DNA of 64,000 nucleotides from Litsea cubeba (GCA_012931725.1 CM022949.1:11754928-11818927), one strand, 5' to 3'. Shown: positions 44,501 through 56,527, numbered from the stretch's first letter. Notes: generated from the sequence alone by a model not told the origin. A program made the numbers and translations.

Positions 44501-47216
44501 CTGTCTGCTGCAGCCCTGTCCTTCGGGCCCTCTGCACTACTGGTTTGTGGCTGGGGTCCACATTTAACTTGTGGCACATGACCTCGGGGTCGACCCCAGG
44601 CATTTCGCTTGGGCTCCAAGCAAAGACGTCGACGTTCTGCATCAGGAACCTTGAGAGCTCGGCTCTCTCTTCGTCTGGCAGCTGGGTGCCGATCAGGAAG
44701 AACCTATCTGGGTCTGCCGAGTTCAGCCTGACCTCGGCCAGGTCCTCAATGCTTTTCTTCTCGGGGTCTCGGCCGATTTCATCTAGGCCTTTCTCGAATT
44801 CGGCGAGGTTGACGCGCTCTGGCTCTTTCTCTGTTGGGACTGCGGCCAGCATGCACTGCCTAGCTTGCTGCTGGTCTCCCTCTACCGTGACCACTTTCAT
44901 TTTGCCCTCCTTGTTCTCGAGGACGAACTTCAGCTTCTGGTGGAGGGAAGAAGGGACCGCTTCCAACTTGTGGAGCCACGTTCTGCCCAAAATGACGTTG
45001 TAGGGAGAAGGGGCGTCCACGACCAGGAAGTCGGCCAACACGGAAGCTCCGCCGACTCGTGTTTCCAGGGTGATCCTGCCCTTGGGATAGACTGGTGTGG
45101 CGGACAACCCTAGCAAGGGTGCACGGACCTCCGTGAGGTCTGCTTCCGTGAGGTTCATTTTCTTGAAGCACTCGTAGTAGAGGACCTCGGAAGAGCTGCC
45201 GGAGTCGACGAGAATCCTCTTTACGGTGAAGTCTCTTAGCTTCATTGTGAGGAGCAGGGGGTCGTTGTGGGGAAGCTGGATTCCCTCTAGATCTTTATCT
45301 GAGAACGAGATCGCGGGTCGGTCGCGGCGAGCTCTTTTGGATGCCGGTCCGAGCTCGGCTTTCATCACCTCCTTCCTGTGCGACGCTCGCCTGGCCTCGG
45401 CGCGGGCCCGCGAGCCTCCACGAGACGAGGGAGAGGGAACTGAGGACGCCAGATGGATCACGTTAATGATCTTTTCAGAATCCTCACTGTCTGGATCCCG
45501 AGCCGCGCTCTGGTGAACTCGGCCTTCGCTGCCGCCGGCGTCTTCTGCCTTGACGAACTCTGGAATGTGGCCTTCGCCGGCTAGCTTCTCAAGGTACCAC
45601 CTCAGAGACTTGCAGTCCTCGGTCCTGTGCCCGTTACCTTTGTGGTAGGAGCAGTAGAGCTTGCTTCGGCTGCCGGAGGTGGGCTCATTCCTCAAGGGCG
45701 GAGGCCACTTGAAGAACGGCTTGGTCTTTATCTTGTTCAGGATATGGTATATTGGCTCCTTGAAGACGACGTTGACGCTCTGATCGGCGTTGGTGGGGGG
45801 TCTGGGCCTCCAGGTGCCCCCAGATCGGGACGACGTAGGCTTCGCCGAACTAGCGGCCCAGGCCTGCTTGGGCTCCTGCTTCTGAAAGGGCCTCCCGCCT
45901 CTCTGCCGAGGCTTGCTGCTTTTGTGCTCGGGCTTCGGTCTTTCGTCCTCTTCCCGGGCCTGGATTTCATCTTCCTCCCGGGCGACAAAGCGCTTTATCC
46001 GGGACATCAGCGCTGGCATGGATTCTGGGGTGTCTCCGACCAAGTCCTTCCAGAGGTCGTGGCCGGGGAGCAGGGCACGTTGGAAGGCGAAGATTGCTAT
46101 CTCCTCCCTAGTGCCCTCGACCTGGCTGTAAACCGCCCAGAATCGTCGGGCGAACTCGGCGAGGCTCTCGCCCTGCTCCATTCTCAGGGCGAGAAGGTCC
46201 CCCTCTGTTTTGGGGACGGCGCTGTAAGCTTGGAACTTCTTTAGAAAGGAGAGCTGGAGCTCCTTCCAACTCGAAACTGACTTCTCTGGGAGGGCGCAGA
46301 ACCACTTCAGAGGGAGGTCACCCAAACTGGAGGAGAAGATCTTGCAGTTGAGGTGGCCCTCGTTTCCCCAGATGGACATCTTCTGGGAGAAGTGACGGAG
46401 GTGAGCGGATGGATCGGACAGTCCGTCGTAGGGGACGAACCACGGGACAGAGAACTTTTTGGGCAAGGGGGTGCGCTCGATGTCCCTCGTGAAGGGTGAG
46501 GCCCCCAGATCGGTGTGGCCACAGATCTGTTTCTGGTCCCGCACGTCCAGGTTGTGCTGAAGAGCCAACCTGACGCGTTTGTCGAATCGCTCCTGCTCGT
46601 CGTCCTTTTCTGGAGTCTGCGTTCTTGGCTTTCGCTTGGAGTGGTTCGGGCTGCGATGGCTATGGGTTCGGCCATCGCGGCTATGATGACTTCGGCTGTT
46701 GCTTGAGCCTTCATCATGGATCTGGCTTCGCTTGTGATCCAGATGGTCTCTCAGATCCTCACGAGGAGGCTGGGCTGCCCTGCTCGGGGCGTCCATCTTC
46801 CTTCCTTGAGGATCAGAAACCTGCCTCAACGAGGCAGTTTGCGCTGCTCTCAGCTGCTGCTGGAGCTCGCGGATTAACCGCTCCTGCTTCTGGAGGAGAG
46901 CATTTTGAGCTGCGACATCTCCTCCAGCGGCAGGAGGCTGAACGCGGCGCGTTTCTTCTACGGCAACGGCTTTATCTTTGCGAGGACGCTCATGCCGACG
47001 CTCGTCGCGTCGGGGTGGCGTGACTTCGTCTGCTGAGAACGAGGCCTCGAGTCCCTCCTGGAGGGGGACCTCGACGTAGAGCTGCGAGCCTAAGCGGCCC
47101 TCGCCTGCAGATGTGCCATGCACCGTTCAGGACCGCCCCTGAGGAGGGACGTCCGTCGACGGTGCTGGCTGCTCGAGCGCTGCTCTCGAGGATTCTCCGC
47201 CCTTCCTCGGAGGCAT
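41537..47216 (-). pseudogene. Gag-Pol of the Tat element, with three stops and a frameshift
   Basis: The first ATG of the frame is at 47214-47216 (MPPRKGGESS). A TGA at 47127-47129 is codon 30. From there one frame runs to a TAA at 43131-43133, reopens without shift to a TAG at 42450-42452, and reopens again to a one-base deletion near 41870 that scrambles the C-terminus. Domains in order: Gag (about 47216-45700) with CHHC finger CSYHKGNGHRTEDC (about 45622-45665); protease VDSGSS (about 45200); reverse transcriptase with YIDD (about 44075); RNase H (about 43660-43320); archaeal-type RNase H with FVDGSS, EAEYEAL and SDSQLV (about 43190-42830); integrase (42420-41870) with D, D and E in GMDIVGP, ISDNGTQF and QAEISN. 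In the reverse transcriptase the usual DAYSGYNQ reads DAYRGNHQ. This copy cannot make full proteins. Confidence 0.93.
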
Positions 47217-47262
47217 GATTTCTGGGAGATTGAAGAGGTTAGGAAGGTTGTGATATTACTTC

Positions 47263-47278
47263 CCCACAGACGGCGCCA
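47263..47278 (-). promoter_or_regulatory. Primer-binding site of the Tat element
   Basis: On the minus strand TGGCGCCGTCTGTGGG begins two bases after the 5' LTR. TGGCGCCGT is complementary to the 3' end of plant tRNA-Asp; the later bases fit less well. Confidence 0.75.
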
Positions 47279-47280
47279 AT

Positions 47281-48167
47281 TGTGGGTGCAGAAAATAATG
47301 ACCCACAATAACTGGGGAGCCTTAGAGGACTTATCCAAGGTGGTGAAGATTCGGTACCGTCCGAAAGCTTGAAAGAGAAGAGCAAACGGTCAGAGGACCC
47401 TGGCCTGGGCGGCGCAAGGCTCTCCGATGCCAAAGTCAGTGAATGAACTGGAACAATGGAAGGAGAGGAAGAAGAGAGGCAGAGTAACGGCTCTGTGGGT
47501 TGAATTGTGCGTACCTTGCTGGTGGTATGAGGCTCTATTTATAGAGGCTTGGGTCGTATCTTCGGATGATATCCTGGCGTGGGTCCCATGACTCGACTGG
47601 AAGTCATGATCAGCCCACAAAGTAATTAATGCGGTCCAATCCAGCCCACTCTGCATTTAATGCCAGTCGGATCAGCCCACATCGCATTAAATGCGCGTCT
47701 TGTTGGGCCAGATTGTGTTGGACGCCTTTGACGGTTGGGGTACCATCGGATCCGCCCTCGGGCCTTGCCCTGATGTGGCTTCAGCCGCTGGATGCCGCCC
47801 TGTCAGTGATCTGGCGAAGATTGTGAACGGCTGGATGTCGTATCTGTCTCACTAGCTCGCGCCCCTATTCCTCCACGTGCCTGATGACGTGGGGGATGAG
47901 GGGTGCGAGTGGAGGCTCTTTCCTGCTTCGGCTTTCGTCCCGGCTCCTTTGGCCGAGGTGGAGCTTTCTGCCGAGGTGGGCACATGGAGTAGCCGAGCTC
48001 GGTGCTAGCGGTACGGACCTTCTTGACTTCGGCCGGACCCCCTGTCCTGGTAGCCGGGGTGAATCTGGTGCCACGTGGGCGGCACGCGGATGGCACGTGA
48101 GAATGCTTAGTCTCATCTGATGGCTGTGATTAGCGTAATCCTGGAGTTCTGGAAATCTCCCCACACA
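47281..48167 (-). repeat. 5' LTR of the Tat element
   Basis: 887 bp, same length as the 3' LTR and about 99% identical by eye. Minus-strand TATA CTCTATAAATAGAG at about 47534-47547. Confidence 0.95.
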
Positions 48168-48172
48168 GGGTA

Positions 48173-48679
48173 CACTGCCAATATTTGGTTCTGGGTCTAG
48201 GTCCATGTAGTTTGGAACTAAATTGGATGTATATTTTTCACATACTACATACATATATTTAATTTACTTAAATGTATAGCCATAGACTACGTGAGCCCTA
48301 TAGCAGATATTCAGCTTTCATCTCCCCTGCCACTGCTAGAATGGCTTGTGTGAACAGTTTTATAACCAAACTAGCAAAGGAGGCCCGTGCTTAGCCTTTA
48401 AATGCAATATATTAATGCAAAATGAATACGAATAATGTGGTGAAGAGTCAGCGTCAGATTCTCTTGCAACGAAGAAAAAAGAGTTTAAGAGATCATTGGG
48501 AAGCGTCAGCAGGTCCTTACAATTGCAATCCAAAATTAAGAGACCCAGAAAATGATTTACATGATTATTCGAATTCAATTTTTTTTTCTTGGATTACAGG
48601 ATTTACATGTGTATGGATGCACAAGCAGGAATAGGTGACGTACTCTGATTGTGTTCCACTGAGAGTTGAGGGGGTGATA
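48173..48679. other. Spacer, nothing recognised
   Basis: No supportable feature between the Tat element and the Tourist-like element. Confidence 0.5.
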
Positions 48680-48682
48680 TAA

Positions 48683-49186
48683 GGTAGCATTTGGTTCGCT
48701 GGAATGGTTTTAGGCGGGAATGGAATGGAGACCGAAATGAGTTTGGAATGGAATGAGGTAGAAATAGTCATTACCATTCCAGCGTTTAGTATGCTGGAGG
48801 AATCAACCCACTAATTCCTGTTTCTGTGTTTGGTACGCGAGAATGATGCCCGGAATAAAATAAATTTTACATAAGTATGACCAAAATACCCTTGTTGATG
48901 ATGTATGATTATATATTATTCTATAGGTGGGGCCCACACAAGTTCTTCTCTTTTAGAAGATTAAATATATTTATAGATTATATTATTATTATCTAAGTGG
49001 GGCCCACACAAGTTGTCATTTTGTTTTACTAATAATAATAATAATGTATAAATATATTATTATATATAGGTGGGGCCCACACAAGTTGTTCTCCTTTATA
49101 ATCTTAGTATAATAATAATAATAATGCATAGATTATATTATTATTATATAGGTGGGGCCCACACAAGTTCTTCTCCTTTATAATCT

Positions 49187-49223
<37 letters not shown>

Positions 49224-49762
49224 TATAGATTATATTATTATTATATAGGTGGGGCCCACACAAGTTCTTCTCTTTTATAATCTTATAATAATAATAATAA
49301 TAATAATAATGTATAGATTATATTATTATTATATAGGTGGGGCCCACGCAAGTTCTTCCCCTTTATAATCTTATAATAATAATAATAATAATGTATAGAT
49401 TATATTATTATATAGGTGGGGCCCACACAAGTTCTTCTCTTTTATAATCTTATTATAATAATAATGATGATGATGATGATGTATAGATTATATTATTATT
49501 ATTATATAGGTTGGGCCCACACAAGTTCTTTTTTAGTGGTAGATGTGAAACAAGGGTATTTTGGTCTCAACGAAAAGTAGAAAGGAATGGAATGACCATT
49601 CCTTCCCATCCCCAATGGAATGGTCATTTCTCTACATAAACGAATGAGATTCCGGAGGTAATGGTCATTCCACCGATTTTTTGCGAACCAAACGCTATAA
49701 TGACCATTCTGTTGGAATGACCATTCCATTCCGATCTTCATTACAGCGAACCAAATGCTACC
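48683..49762. mobile_element. Tourist-like (PIF/Harbinger) element with internal tandem array
   Basis: GGTAGCATTTGGTTCGCTG at the left and its inverse CAGCGAACCAAATGCTACC at the right, a perfect 19-bp match, with TAA on both sides (48680-48682 and 49763-49765). Subterminal GGAATGGAATG words continue the inverted symmetry. No transposase. The middle is filled with a tandem array (48920-49525). Confidence 0.9.
48920..49525. repeat. Tandem array with GGTGGGGCCCACACAAGTT and (TAA)n, 8 copies
   Basis: Eight units spaced 70-97 bases. The conserved part is TATAGGTGGGGCCCACACAA, then TTCTTCTCTTTTATAATCTTA, followed by a TAA/TAT microsatellite that expands from about 3 to 11 repeats and accounts for the length differences. 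It lies wholly within the Tourist-like element. Confidence 0.92.
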
Positions 49763-49765
49763 TAA

Positions 49766-50208
49766 ATATATGCCATGCGGTTGGTTGGTGCACAGTTTTC
49801 TTTTTGAACTTTGCTTAACCAGAGAGATGCATCATATTCATACATCTCTCCTAATTTGTCCCCCTTAAATTCCTCAAATATGTCTTTACGTTGTCCTGTT
49901 TGAGGAATCTCCTTAGGATGTTAGACCCAATTAGGATTTCCACATGTTATTGAGTTGAACTCGATAATCCAAAAAAAAAAAAAAGGACCCAAGAGGGATC
50001 AAATCCCCAGAGATTTATAAATGATAGACAGGCTTTTCCATGACTTGAAAAAAATCTAAAACATTTTCTTCGGATTTTATGCTTTTTTATCATGGGACCA
50101 TTCGAATTCTATATATGTATGTTTTCAAAAATATATGTTGTTTGTTCTTTTGCCCAATTGTCACAATTATAATAACGTAGTATGATACAATTTTATAAGG
50201 AATTTTAA
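49766..50208. other. Spacer, nothing recognised
   Basis: AT-rich DNA with an A-run at about 49971-49984; no feature. Confidence 0.5.
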
Positions 50209-50420
50209 CACTCATCATCATCATCATCAAAGCCTTGTTCCAACTATGTTGGAGTCGGCTATAAGAATTTTGTTTCTCTAATCCGATCTATCTCAAGTTA
50301 AATCCTCAGATAAATTGTACTTCTTCAAGTCTATTTTTACTACTTCCTCTTTGGCTCACACATTCCCCTTGGTGGGACATCAACTTTCATAGCTAAACTA
50401 TTTTTTACCGGTGTTTTTGT
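50209..50420 (-). mobile_element. RTE-type LINE 3' end
   Basis: Read on the minus strand, a short ORF tail DLKKYNLSEDLT, DRSD.RNKILIADSNIVGT precedes GTTGGAACAAGGCTTTGATG and an (ATG)n tail. This matches the C-terminal end, GTCGGCTA block and short-repeat tail of plant RTE retroposons. Only the last ~200 bases are present, as expected of 5'-truncated copies. Confidence 0.6.
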
Positions 50421-51303
50421 CGGTCTGCGTAGTGTTGGAAGTAGGTGGGCCTTCCAGATGGGATTTCAAAAACTTTGATCTGTTTAATGCAGGAATCAAA
50501 CACCCGAAAGACCAAGAACCCAACCCAAAATCTTAGAACTCTGATCTTAGTGTATTAAGATCCTAGATATATCATCAAGAAAGATAGATCTAAACAAACA
50601 AAGAAACTATCTAGATCTACAAACAAAACTAGTGCAGATCTATACCCGACGAGCTCTGTTGTGCTCAAATTGAGACTTTGATGTTTGTTTCTGCAAAACT
50701 CTTTCGCAGACACGGTCTTCCAGACTTCGCAGTCTTTTACGCTATTACCCAATCACATAAATCTTCTTAAAGAGAATGGTGGGATCACATTTGAGAAGAA
50801 AACCCTCGAAGCACTCAAACTAGTGAAACCAGAGGAGAAAAGAAGGAGAAGAGAGAGCACCTTGGACGTCTACTAACCGTCTTGGATGTCTACTAACTGT
50901 CTTGGACGTCCCATCCCCTAAGAGCCCTAGTTCTCTTACGAGTTCTAGTTATACTCATTTTTCTCTTATGAGTTCTACTCTCTTTTCTCTTATGAGTTCC
51001 GTTTGATTATAACTCTCTTTCTTAGTGATGCAGTGAGGGTATCACTTCAACCCAAGATTGACCAGTATCAAGTTAAACAACAACTAACCTGACAGACCTG
51101 GTCATACAGTAACCTGACAGTGTAATGTGACTGTCATACCTTCAATGGACAACCAGCAAGCCTCAGACTAGCATTTCTATTACAGAACACCATTCATCAG
51201 CAATTAAAAAAAATATTGGAAGAAAAGCAGTCAATTCTCCCTTCACTTTGTTTATTTTTTTTTCTTAACCAGAACATCACACCCTACCATCATCCCTACT
51301 CCA
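50421..51303. other. Spacer with short tandem words
   Basis: A 20-bp word with CTTGGACGTCTACTAAC is repeated about 2.5 times at 50860-50910, and TCTCTTATGAGTTC-type words about three times at 50930-51000. No gene recognised. Confidence 0.45.
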
Positions 51304-51450
51304 TCCTTTTAAAGAAAGTATCTAAAATCCCCTTGATCCCATTACACCCTTGATATCAGTTAACATTAAATCCATATCCTTTTAAAGACAATCTCTAAAA
51401 TTCCCTTGACCCCATTACACTTTTTATATCAGCTAACATTAAATCCATAA
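51304..51450. repeat. Two-copy tandem duplication, ~74 bp
   Basis: CCTTTTAAAGA..., CCCCATTACAC and ATCAGTTAACATTAAATCCAT-type blocks recur in order at 51304-51377 and 51378-51450. Confidence 0.8.
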
Positions 51451-51553
51451 TATACTAGAAAAAAGAAAATAAATAAAAGTGGTAATGGTATTAACTGTTG
51501 ACCTTGATTGTGCATGCACCGTCACAACCCAAACCTCTCCCTTTATGATTTAG

Positions 51554-53145
51554 TAGGGCTGTGAAAATTGACCGAAATAACCGAACCACCCGGCCGGACT
51601 GACCATTTGGGCGGTTATATATATATATTTTTTATTGAAAACCGACCGATCGGTTATTTATTTCATCTAAAAATCAAAACACAGTCGGTCTGTTCATAAA
51701 TTAAAAAACCGTTCAGTTAAAACCAAACTGACCGAATTATATGCCTCTCCTCAGCGTCACTAGTGTACCATGTGACTTTACTAAAAAATCCCGCTAGAGT
51801 CTTTTCCACTCCCGCCCAAATCCATCATTGAGATTAAGGGCCCTTGTTCTTCATGCTTTGTTTATGCAAAAAACAAAGGAAAAAAGAGACCCAAGGGTTT
51901 CTCCTTCAATCCCGCCCAAATCTGAGTACGAACTCATCTCCCGTCGACGACATAGCTCCTCGCCCTTCTTCTCCAAGGATGACAGAGAACTACCGAGTAA
52001 GATGTCCGCACCTCGCCCTTCTTCTCCGGGGAGGACAGAGATCCGGACGAGTTCTGACCGTCTGCCCTTTTTGACATCTCACCCTACTTCTCTGGTGACG
52101 ATAGAGATCCAGACGGGTTCCGACCCTCTTCCCTTTCTTAGATTAGATATCTATTTGCGACGGCGACGATAGATATCCAGACGGCAATCTGGGTTGAGGT
52201 TTTGGTTTGTGACGTGTGGAACACCGACCCTCCCTCCACTCTACAGATGATCTAGGAAAAGCTGAAGCTCAGCGGTGACCCGTTACCGCACAGGTGTGTG
52301 AATGACAAAGAGATAAGTGTATAGTGTATAGACCATTTTGTGGTCTTGATTGTGCCAGGTCGAATCCTATCCAAGCCCTTACGATTTTTGTGTGGATGGA
52401 CACCATCTCTCACTGGAAACTCCATGACCATGGATATATTTGGCTGGTTTTCCATTGAATATGAACCGATGCTCATTTTTTACCCTGATCAGTGACTGAA
52501 TGACCATTGTTGCATTCTTCTTGGCCATCCATTTGAAGACCATTAAACGATCAGGACGCCCAATCTGGGAAATATTGTGGGCATTGTCCATTCACATTGG
52601 GGGGTCATGGCCCACCAAAATGATGATCTCGATTTCTGCACCATCAACTCTAAATGGATCCCCAATTAGGACCCTGCAATTCCTATTTAGACGCATATAC
52701 TGAAAAATGATCCATATAAACAAGCCATTTCTCCTTTTTCTCAGCCTTTTTGTGGAGCAACACTAAGACTTAAATGTAAAATAAAACCAAATCAGTTTAA
52801 ACTAACCATATCAGTTCATACCAACCATATCAGTTCATACCACACCTCATATAGTTGACAGTTAAGGGTGTAACTGGATGTATCAAAATTAGTATGTACT
52901 TGTGGACAGGTCACATATGCAGAAATCAATTTAAATTGGTCTGGTTAAGTAATTTGAACAATAATAGAGAGTGCCAAGCCCAAAACCGAAAACCGACCGG
53001 AAACCGACCAAACCGAATGTTCGGTTTTCCCAATTGTACTAAATACAGTGATCGGTCTTCGGTTATCTATATCCAAAAAACCAAACATTCGGCCCGGGTG
53101 TATAGGTGACTAAAAACCGACTAAGACCGACCACTGACAGCCCTA
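51554..53145. mobile_element. hAT element, non-autonomous, perfect 8-bp duplication
   Basis: 1592 bp, left end TAGGGCTGTGAAAATTGACC, right end GACCGACCACTGACAGCCCTA (inverted over TAGGGCTGT). TGATTTAG stands on both sides (51546-51553 and 53146-53153). Both subterminal zones are rich in ACCGACC and AACCGA words. The interior has no transposase; the ORF at 51828-52172 is Ser/Pro/Arg-rich with no family features. Confidence 0.9.
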
Positions 53146-53153
53146 TGATTTAG

Positions 53154-53779
53154 AGCATTCAGAATCCTTCCATTTTGGCTGAAACTTTAAATCTCTTCCC
53201 ATTATACATGGATTTAAAAAATCATGTTTCGATGTTTTTTTACCAAAATAGAGCCGTTCCAGACATTCTGTTTGAATAGGCATATGGACCCCACATGGCC
53301 CATCTGATGGAGAAGTGGCCCTCCCTGCTGGCCGTACACTCATGGGTGACCAGGGGTGTGCTGGTTGTAGTTGGGTTTGTATTTGACCCACCAAACAACT
53401 GGCCAATTTGACTTCATGTCATGTCATGTTTCTGCATTTGAGTTTTCTGAAAATTGCAAACCCCTACTTTTCTGCATTTCCTCAAAACATTCCCTGAATG
53501 ATGTGAATTATGTGATTTGGGGACCGGTCTGAGTTCCTAATTGCAGGAAACTCCTCACACATGGGTTAAGACCCACATGTGCTCGATCATAGGCCTCCAT
53601 GAATGCGGTCGTCAATTTAAATACTTGATTTTCATCATGATCCACATCACTTAGGGCTAACATGGGGACCATTATGAATTCCTTGGATTTGGCTCCATCT
53701 GAAGCATCTGGACCCCACATCTCATGTGAGTTTCTGAGCCACAGTTAATTGCAGATAACTCCACTATATAGATGCAATT
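53154..53779. other. Spacer, nothing recognised
   Basis: No supportable gene. The left limit of the copia LTR that follows is not resolved and may lie in this interval. Confidence 0.4.
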
Positions 53780-54656
53780 GTACTTCATTCCTATGAATTT
53801 TACAAGAAGACCCTAACCTTTTCAATTACTGCAAGTGGCCCTTATGTCAATTATATCCATGGATCCATTGGAAATAAAAATGTCAAACCAATGTGGACTC
53901 ACCTTTTATTATCTATGTGACCTAATTAATCACACTGATCATCGAGACCATCTGATTAATTCTTAATTAGAACAGGTCTGCACTTATCTACGATAAATTT
54001 CATTAATCTGCATAAGGGGATATTTCTCTTATGAGGATAGATTCCAACTTGAGAATATATATTCCCACAGTCCCACTACCACCTATCCAAGATACCGAGA
54101 TATTGATCTACAGTTGGCCTCACTCAACGGTAAATTAAAGTAAATGCATAATAGAAACTCGAGTCCATTACTCTTTTAGGATTGAGAGCCTATTGCTTGG
54201 GAATTATAAAAATAGTTCCTTAATTAGAGACAGTATTTTGCATAAGTCACTACTCTTGGTCCTTCAGCAAATCCAATGCACTAGCACAACAATCCACAGT
54301 CTTCCATTCTTAAAGTCGAGACTAACTACACAATCTCATAGTAATTGCAGTGCTGCAACATTTTCAGATGAGATGCCTAAACTAATCAGGATTATGAAAC
54401 ATCTTAAGTATAAGAATTTGTGATCTATATCTTATGCATATGAATCTCATCCACACACATGGACCACATTTAATATACTTAAGGACTCTTGTTCATCTCA
54501 TGGACAACCATGTCATTTTGTATCGATGACGTGCAACCATCAACAGAATATGATTCATCTCATGAATAAAAATATGAAATTATATATCAATTAAGATTAA
54601 GATAATAAATGACTTTATTTATATCATCCACTGGATTGAGGACATACAATCTGACA
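53780..54656 (-). repeat. Copia-type 3' LTR (left limit uncertain)
   Basis: On the minus strand the copia pol frame ends, then AAGTGGGAGATTG (polypurine tract) is followed by TGTCAGATTGTATGTCC, the LTR start, at 54656. The sequence from there down to about 53780 is non-coding and LTR-like. No matching second LTR lies in the window, so the lower boundary is a guess. Confidence 0.5.
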
Positions 54657-54801
54657 ATCTCCCACTTGGACTCAATTAAAGATAGGATTACATCTCAAAC
54701 TGATCCCATCCACATGTCGTTCAAAGACTTTGGTAGTCAAAGGCTTAGTAAAGGGATCTGCAAGATTATCCGCAGATGCAATCTTGGTAACAACAATATC
54801 A
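54657..54801 (-). pseudogene. Ty1/copia Pol, C-terminal end
   Basis: Minus-strand reading DIVVTKIASADNLADPFTK, followed by PLTTKVFERHVDGMG, the conserved end of copia RNase H. It continues the frame broken off at 56528, from which it is separated by the inserted solo LTR. Confidence 0.85.
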
Positions 54802-56522
54802 TTGATAAGACCACAAAATTGTAGCTGAATTCATCATTTTATATGCATTTGTGGACTTAATTAGGTTAATTGCATACAATTACACTTAATTTCATGGTTT
54901 CATACATTTGAGCATCAAAGTTGAAATCTTGGTCAAAATCCATTACATTGCATGACTTTTGTGAAATTAGGGATTTTCATCTCATTCATCACCTAAAATT
55001 AGTTTTTTTTAGCTTTACTAATGCATACCTGCTAATTTTGACATCATGTATAATTTTTAGAAAATCGGGTATTTTTGGTGCATTAAGTAGGCATGTAGGG
55101 TCCCATGCATAGTCCATCTAGATTCCTCACACTTGATCATTATTGAGATTATTTAATTTTATTTATGTAGGAGAAAATCAAGAGTGGGACCCGCATTGGT
55201 GAAATTTGAGAGAGATTAAAGGCAGGACATCCTTCATGGTCGGCCCACATATCTTGACATCTTGGTGGAGTTGGAAAGCTTGAAAATTCTCAAAGAAGAA
55301 AGAAGAAACTCAAATTTGGAAAGATGGTGTTGACTTGCTAAATTTGGAAACCAAAATCAAGAAAGAGAGAAAATTAGAAAGTTTATAAGGAGAGTTGATT
55401 AGTCAAAGTTGTAAGTAAAGAAACATGCCAAATATGGAAAGAGAATCAAATAAATAAGAAAAGAAAGAGTCCAAGCATGCCTTGGACGTCCAACATGGGT
55501 CCCACACACTCCATAGCATGCCAAATATAGAAGCCTCTATATGTGCAAATTATTCCCAAATTTTTCAAGGGCAGCAAATTAAAATGACCATAACTCTCAA
55601 ACCGAGTATCGGATTGGCACAATCTATCCACCGTTGGAAAGCTCTTTTCGATTAGATATTCGTGGAGCCCAAGATTTCATAAATTGGAGCTATATTGAGT
55701 GAGATATGATCTCGAGAAATTGGCTGTTATAATTCTATGCGAGAATTGCAAAAAAGTTATCAAAATTGGCAATATGAGAGATCTTTAAGAAGTTCATTTT
55801 GACAAGACTTGGAGCCAAAAAGAGACCACACTTAGCAACAAATCATCTCCAGTTCAAATTGTTGCCTAACTGAGAAGCTTTGCTTGATTAGAGCGATGGA
55901 TGAAGATAAGTGATTGCCTTTTATTTATTTAGCAATTCTAATTTAGTTCCATGTTTATGTGCTCAATGATTAATAAACTTGCCTTCGTGCCCTAGAAAAA
56001 TCTCTATTGTTTATTTCTAAAAATAAAAATGAATTTTTGACTATTCATGCTTAGGTTTGATAGGCTATGCTTAGGACTTAGATCTTTTTGATGGTTTATG
56101 CTTACTTTTGATGGGTAGTGCTTAGCTTGTTTTTATTCTTTTATGAGGTGAATGAAGTCTTAGGTTTTAGATTCTATAATTAAATAGAGGTTTTTAAAGT
56201 TAGATTTTCCAAGTTAAAAACATTGATTTGTCTTTGGTTTGAAGTAAAAATTAGAACAAGTTAGGGTTACTTGATAACTAATTGGTGGATGCTTACTGGA
56301 TTCCTATGCTCTAATCACTTTCATTAATTAGTAGATTTCATATTTCTAAATTGGTTGCTTTCTTTTCTTTCTAAATACTCAAAACTTTTCTTAATAGTTA
56401 GTTAATTAGTTTTCTTAATCTAAAAATTTCTTTAATTAGCTCCATGTGGGTTCGACCCATTCTTGCCACTGTCTCATCTTAACACTTGTGCACTTGCGGT
56501 ATTTTATGATTGATATTGATCA
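54802..56522 (+). mobile_element. Solo LTR, Tat/Athila-like gypsy, inserted in the copia gene
   Basis: TATCA on both sides (54797-54801 and 56523-56527). Excising the insert rejoins the copia RNase H sequence, apart from one extra base. It begins TTGATAAGACCACAAAATTG and ends ...GATATTGATCA. Near the right end TCCATGTGGGTTCGACCC, CTTGCCAC and CACTTGTGCACTTGCGG are the words that close LTRs of Tat/Athila-type elements. No internal coding region, hence a solo LTR of about 1.72 kb. The end assignment may be off by a base or two. Confidence 0.7.
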
Positions 56523-56527
56523 TATCA

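Larger units (their letters stand above)
35616..48167 (-). mobile_element. Tat-type Ty3/gypsy LTR retrotransposon with antisense gene
   Basis: 12,552 bp. The LTRs (887 bp each) differ at about nine positions (~1%). Target copies are CGGTA (35611-35615) and GGGTA (48168-48172), 4 of 5 matching. PBS and PPT show that the element reads on the minus strand. Gag-pol (47216 down to about 41537) has Tat hallmarks: a CHHC zinc finger and a second, archaeal-type RNase H between RNase H and integrase. Downstream of pol come a 59-bp tandem array and a plus-strand gene related to the 'putative gypsy type transposon' proteins. Three nonsense codons and a frameshift make gag-pol inactive, while cis signals are kept. 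Confidence 0.95.

Noticed and set aside
35611..48172. Treating the plus-strand gene as the main coding strand of the Tat element
   Set aside because: PBS next to 47281 and PPT next to 36502 both read on the minus strand, as does gag-pol.
51828..52172. 114-codon ORF inside the hAT element
   Set aside because: Ser/Pro/Arg-rich with duplicated DNA words (GGACAGAGATCC-type); more likely repeat-derived than a gene.
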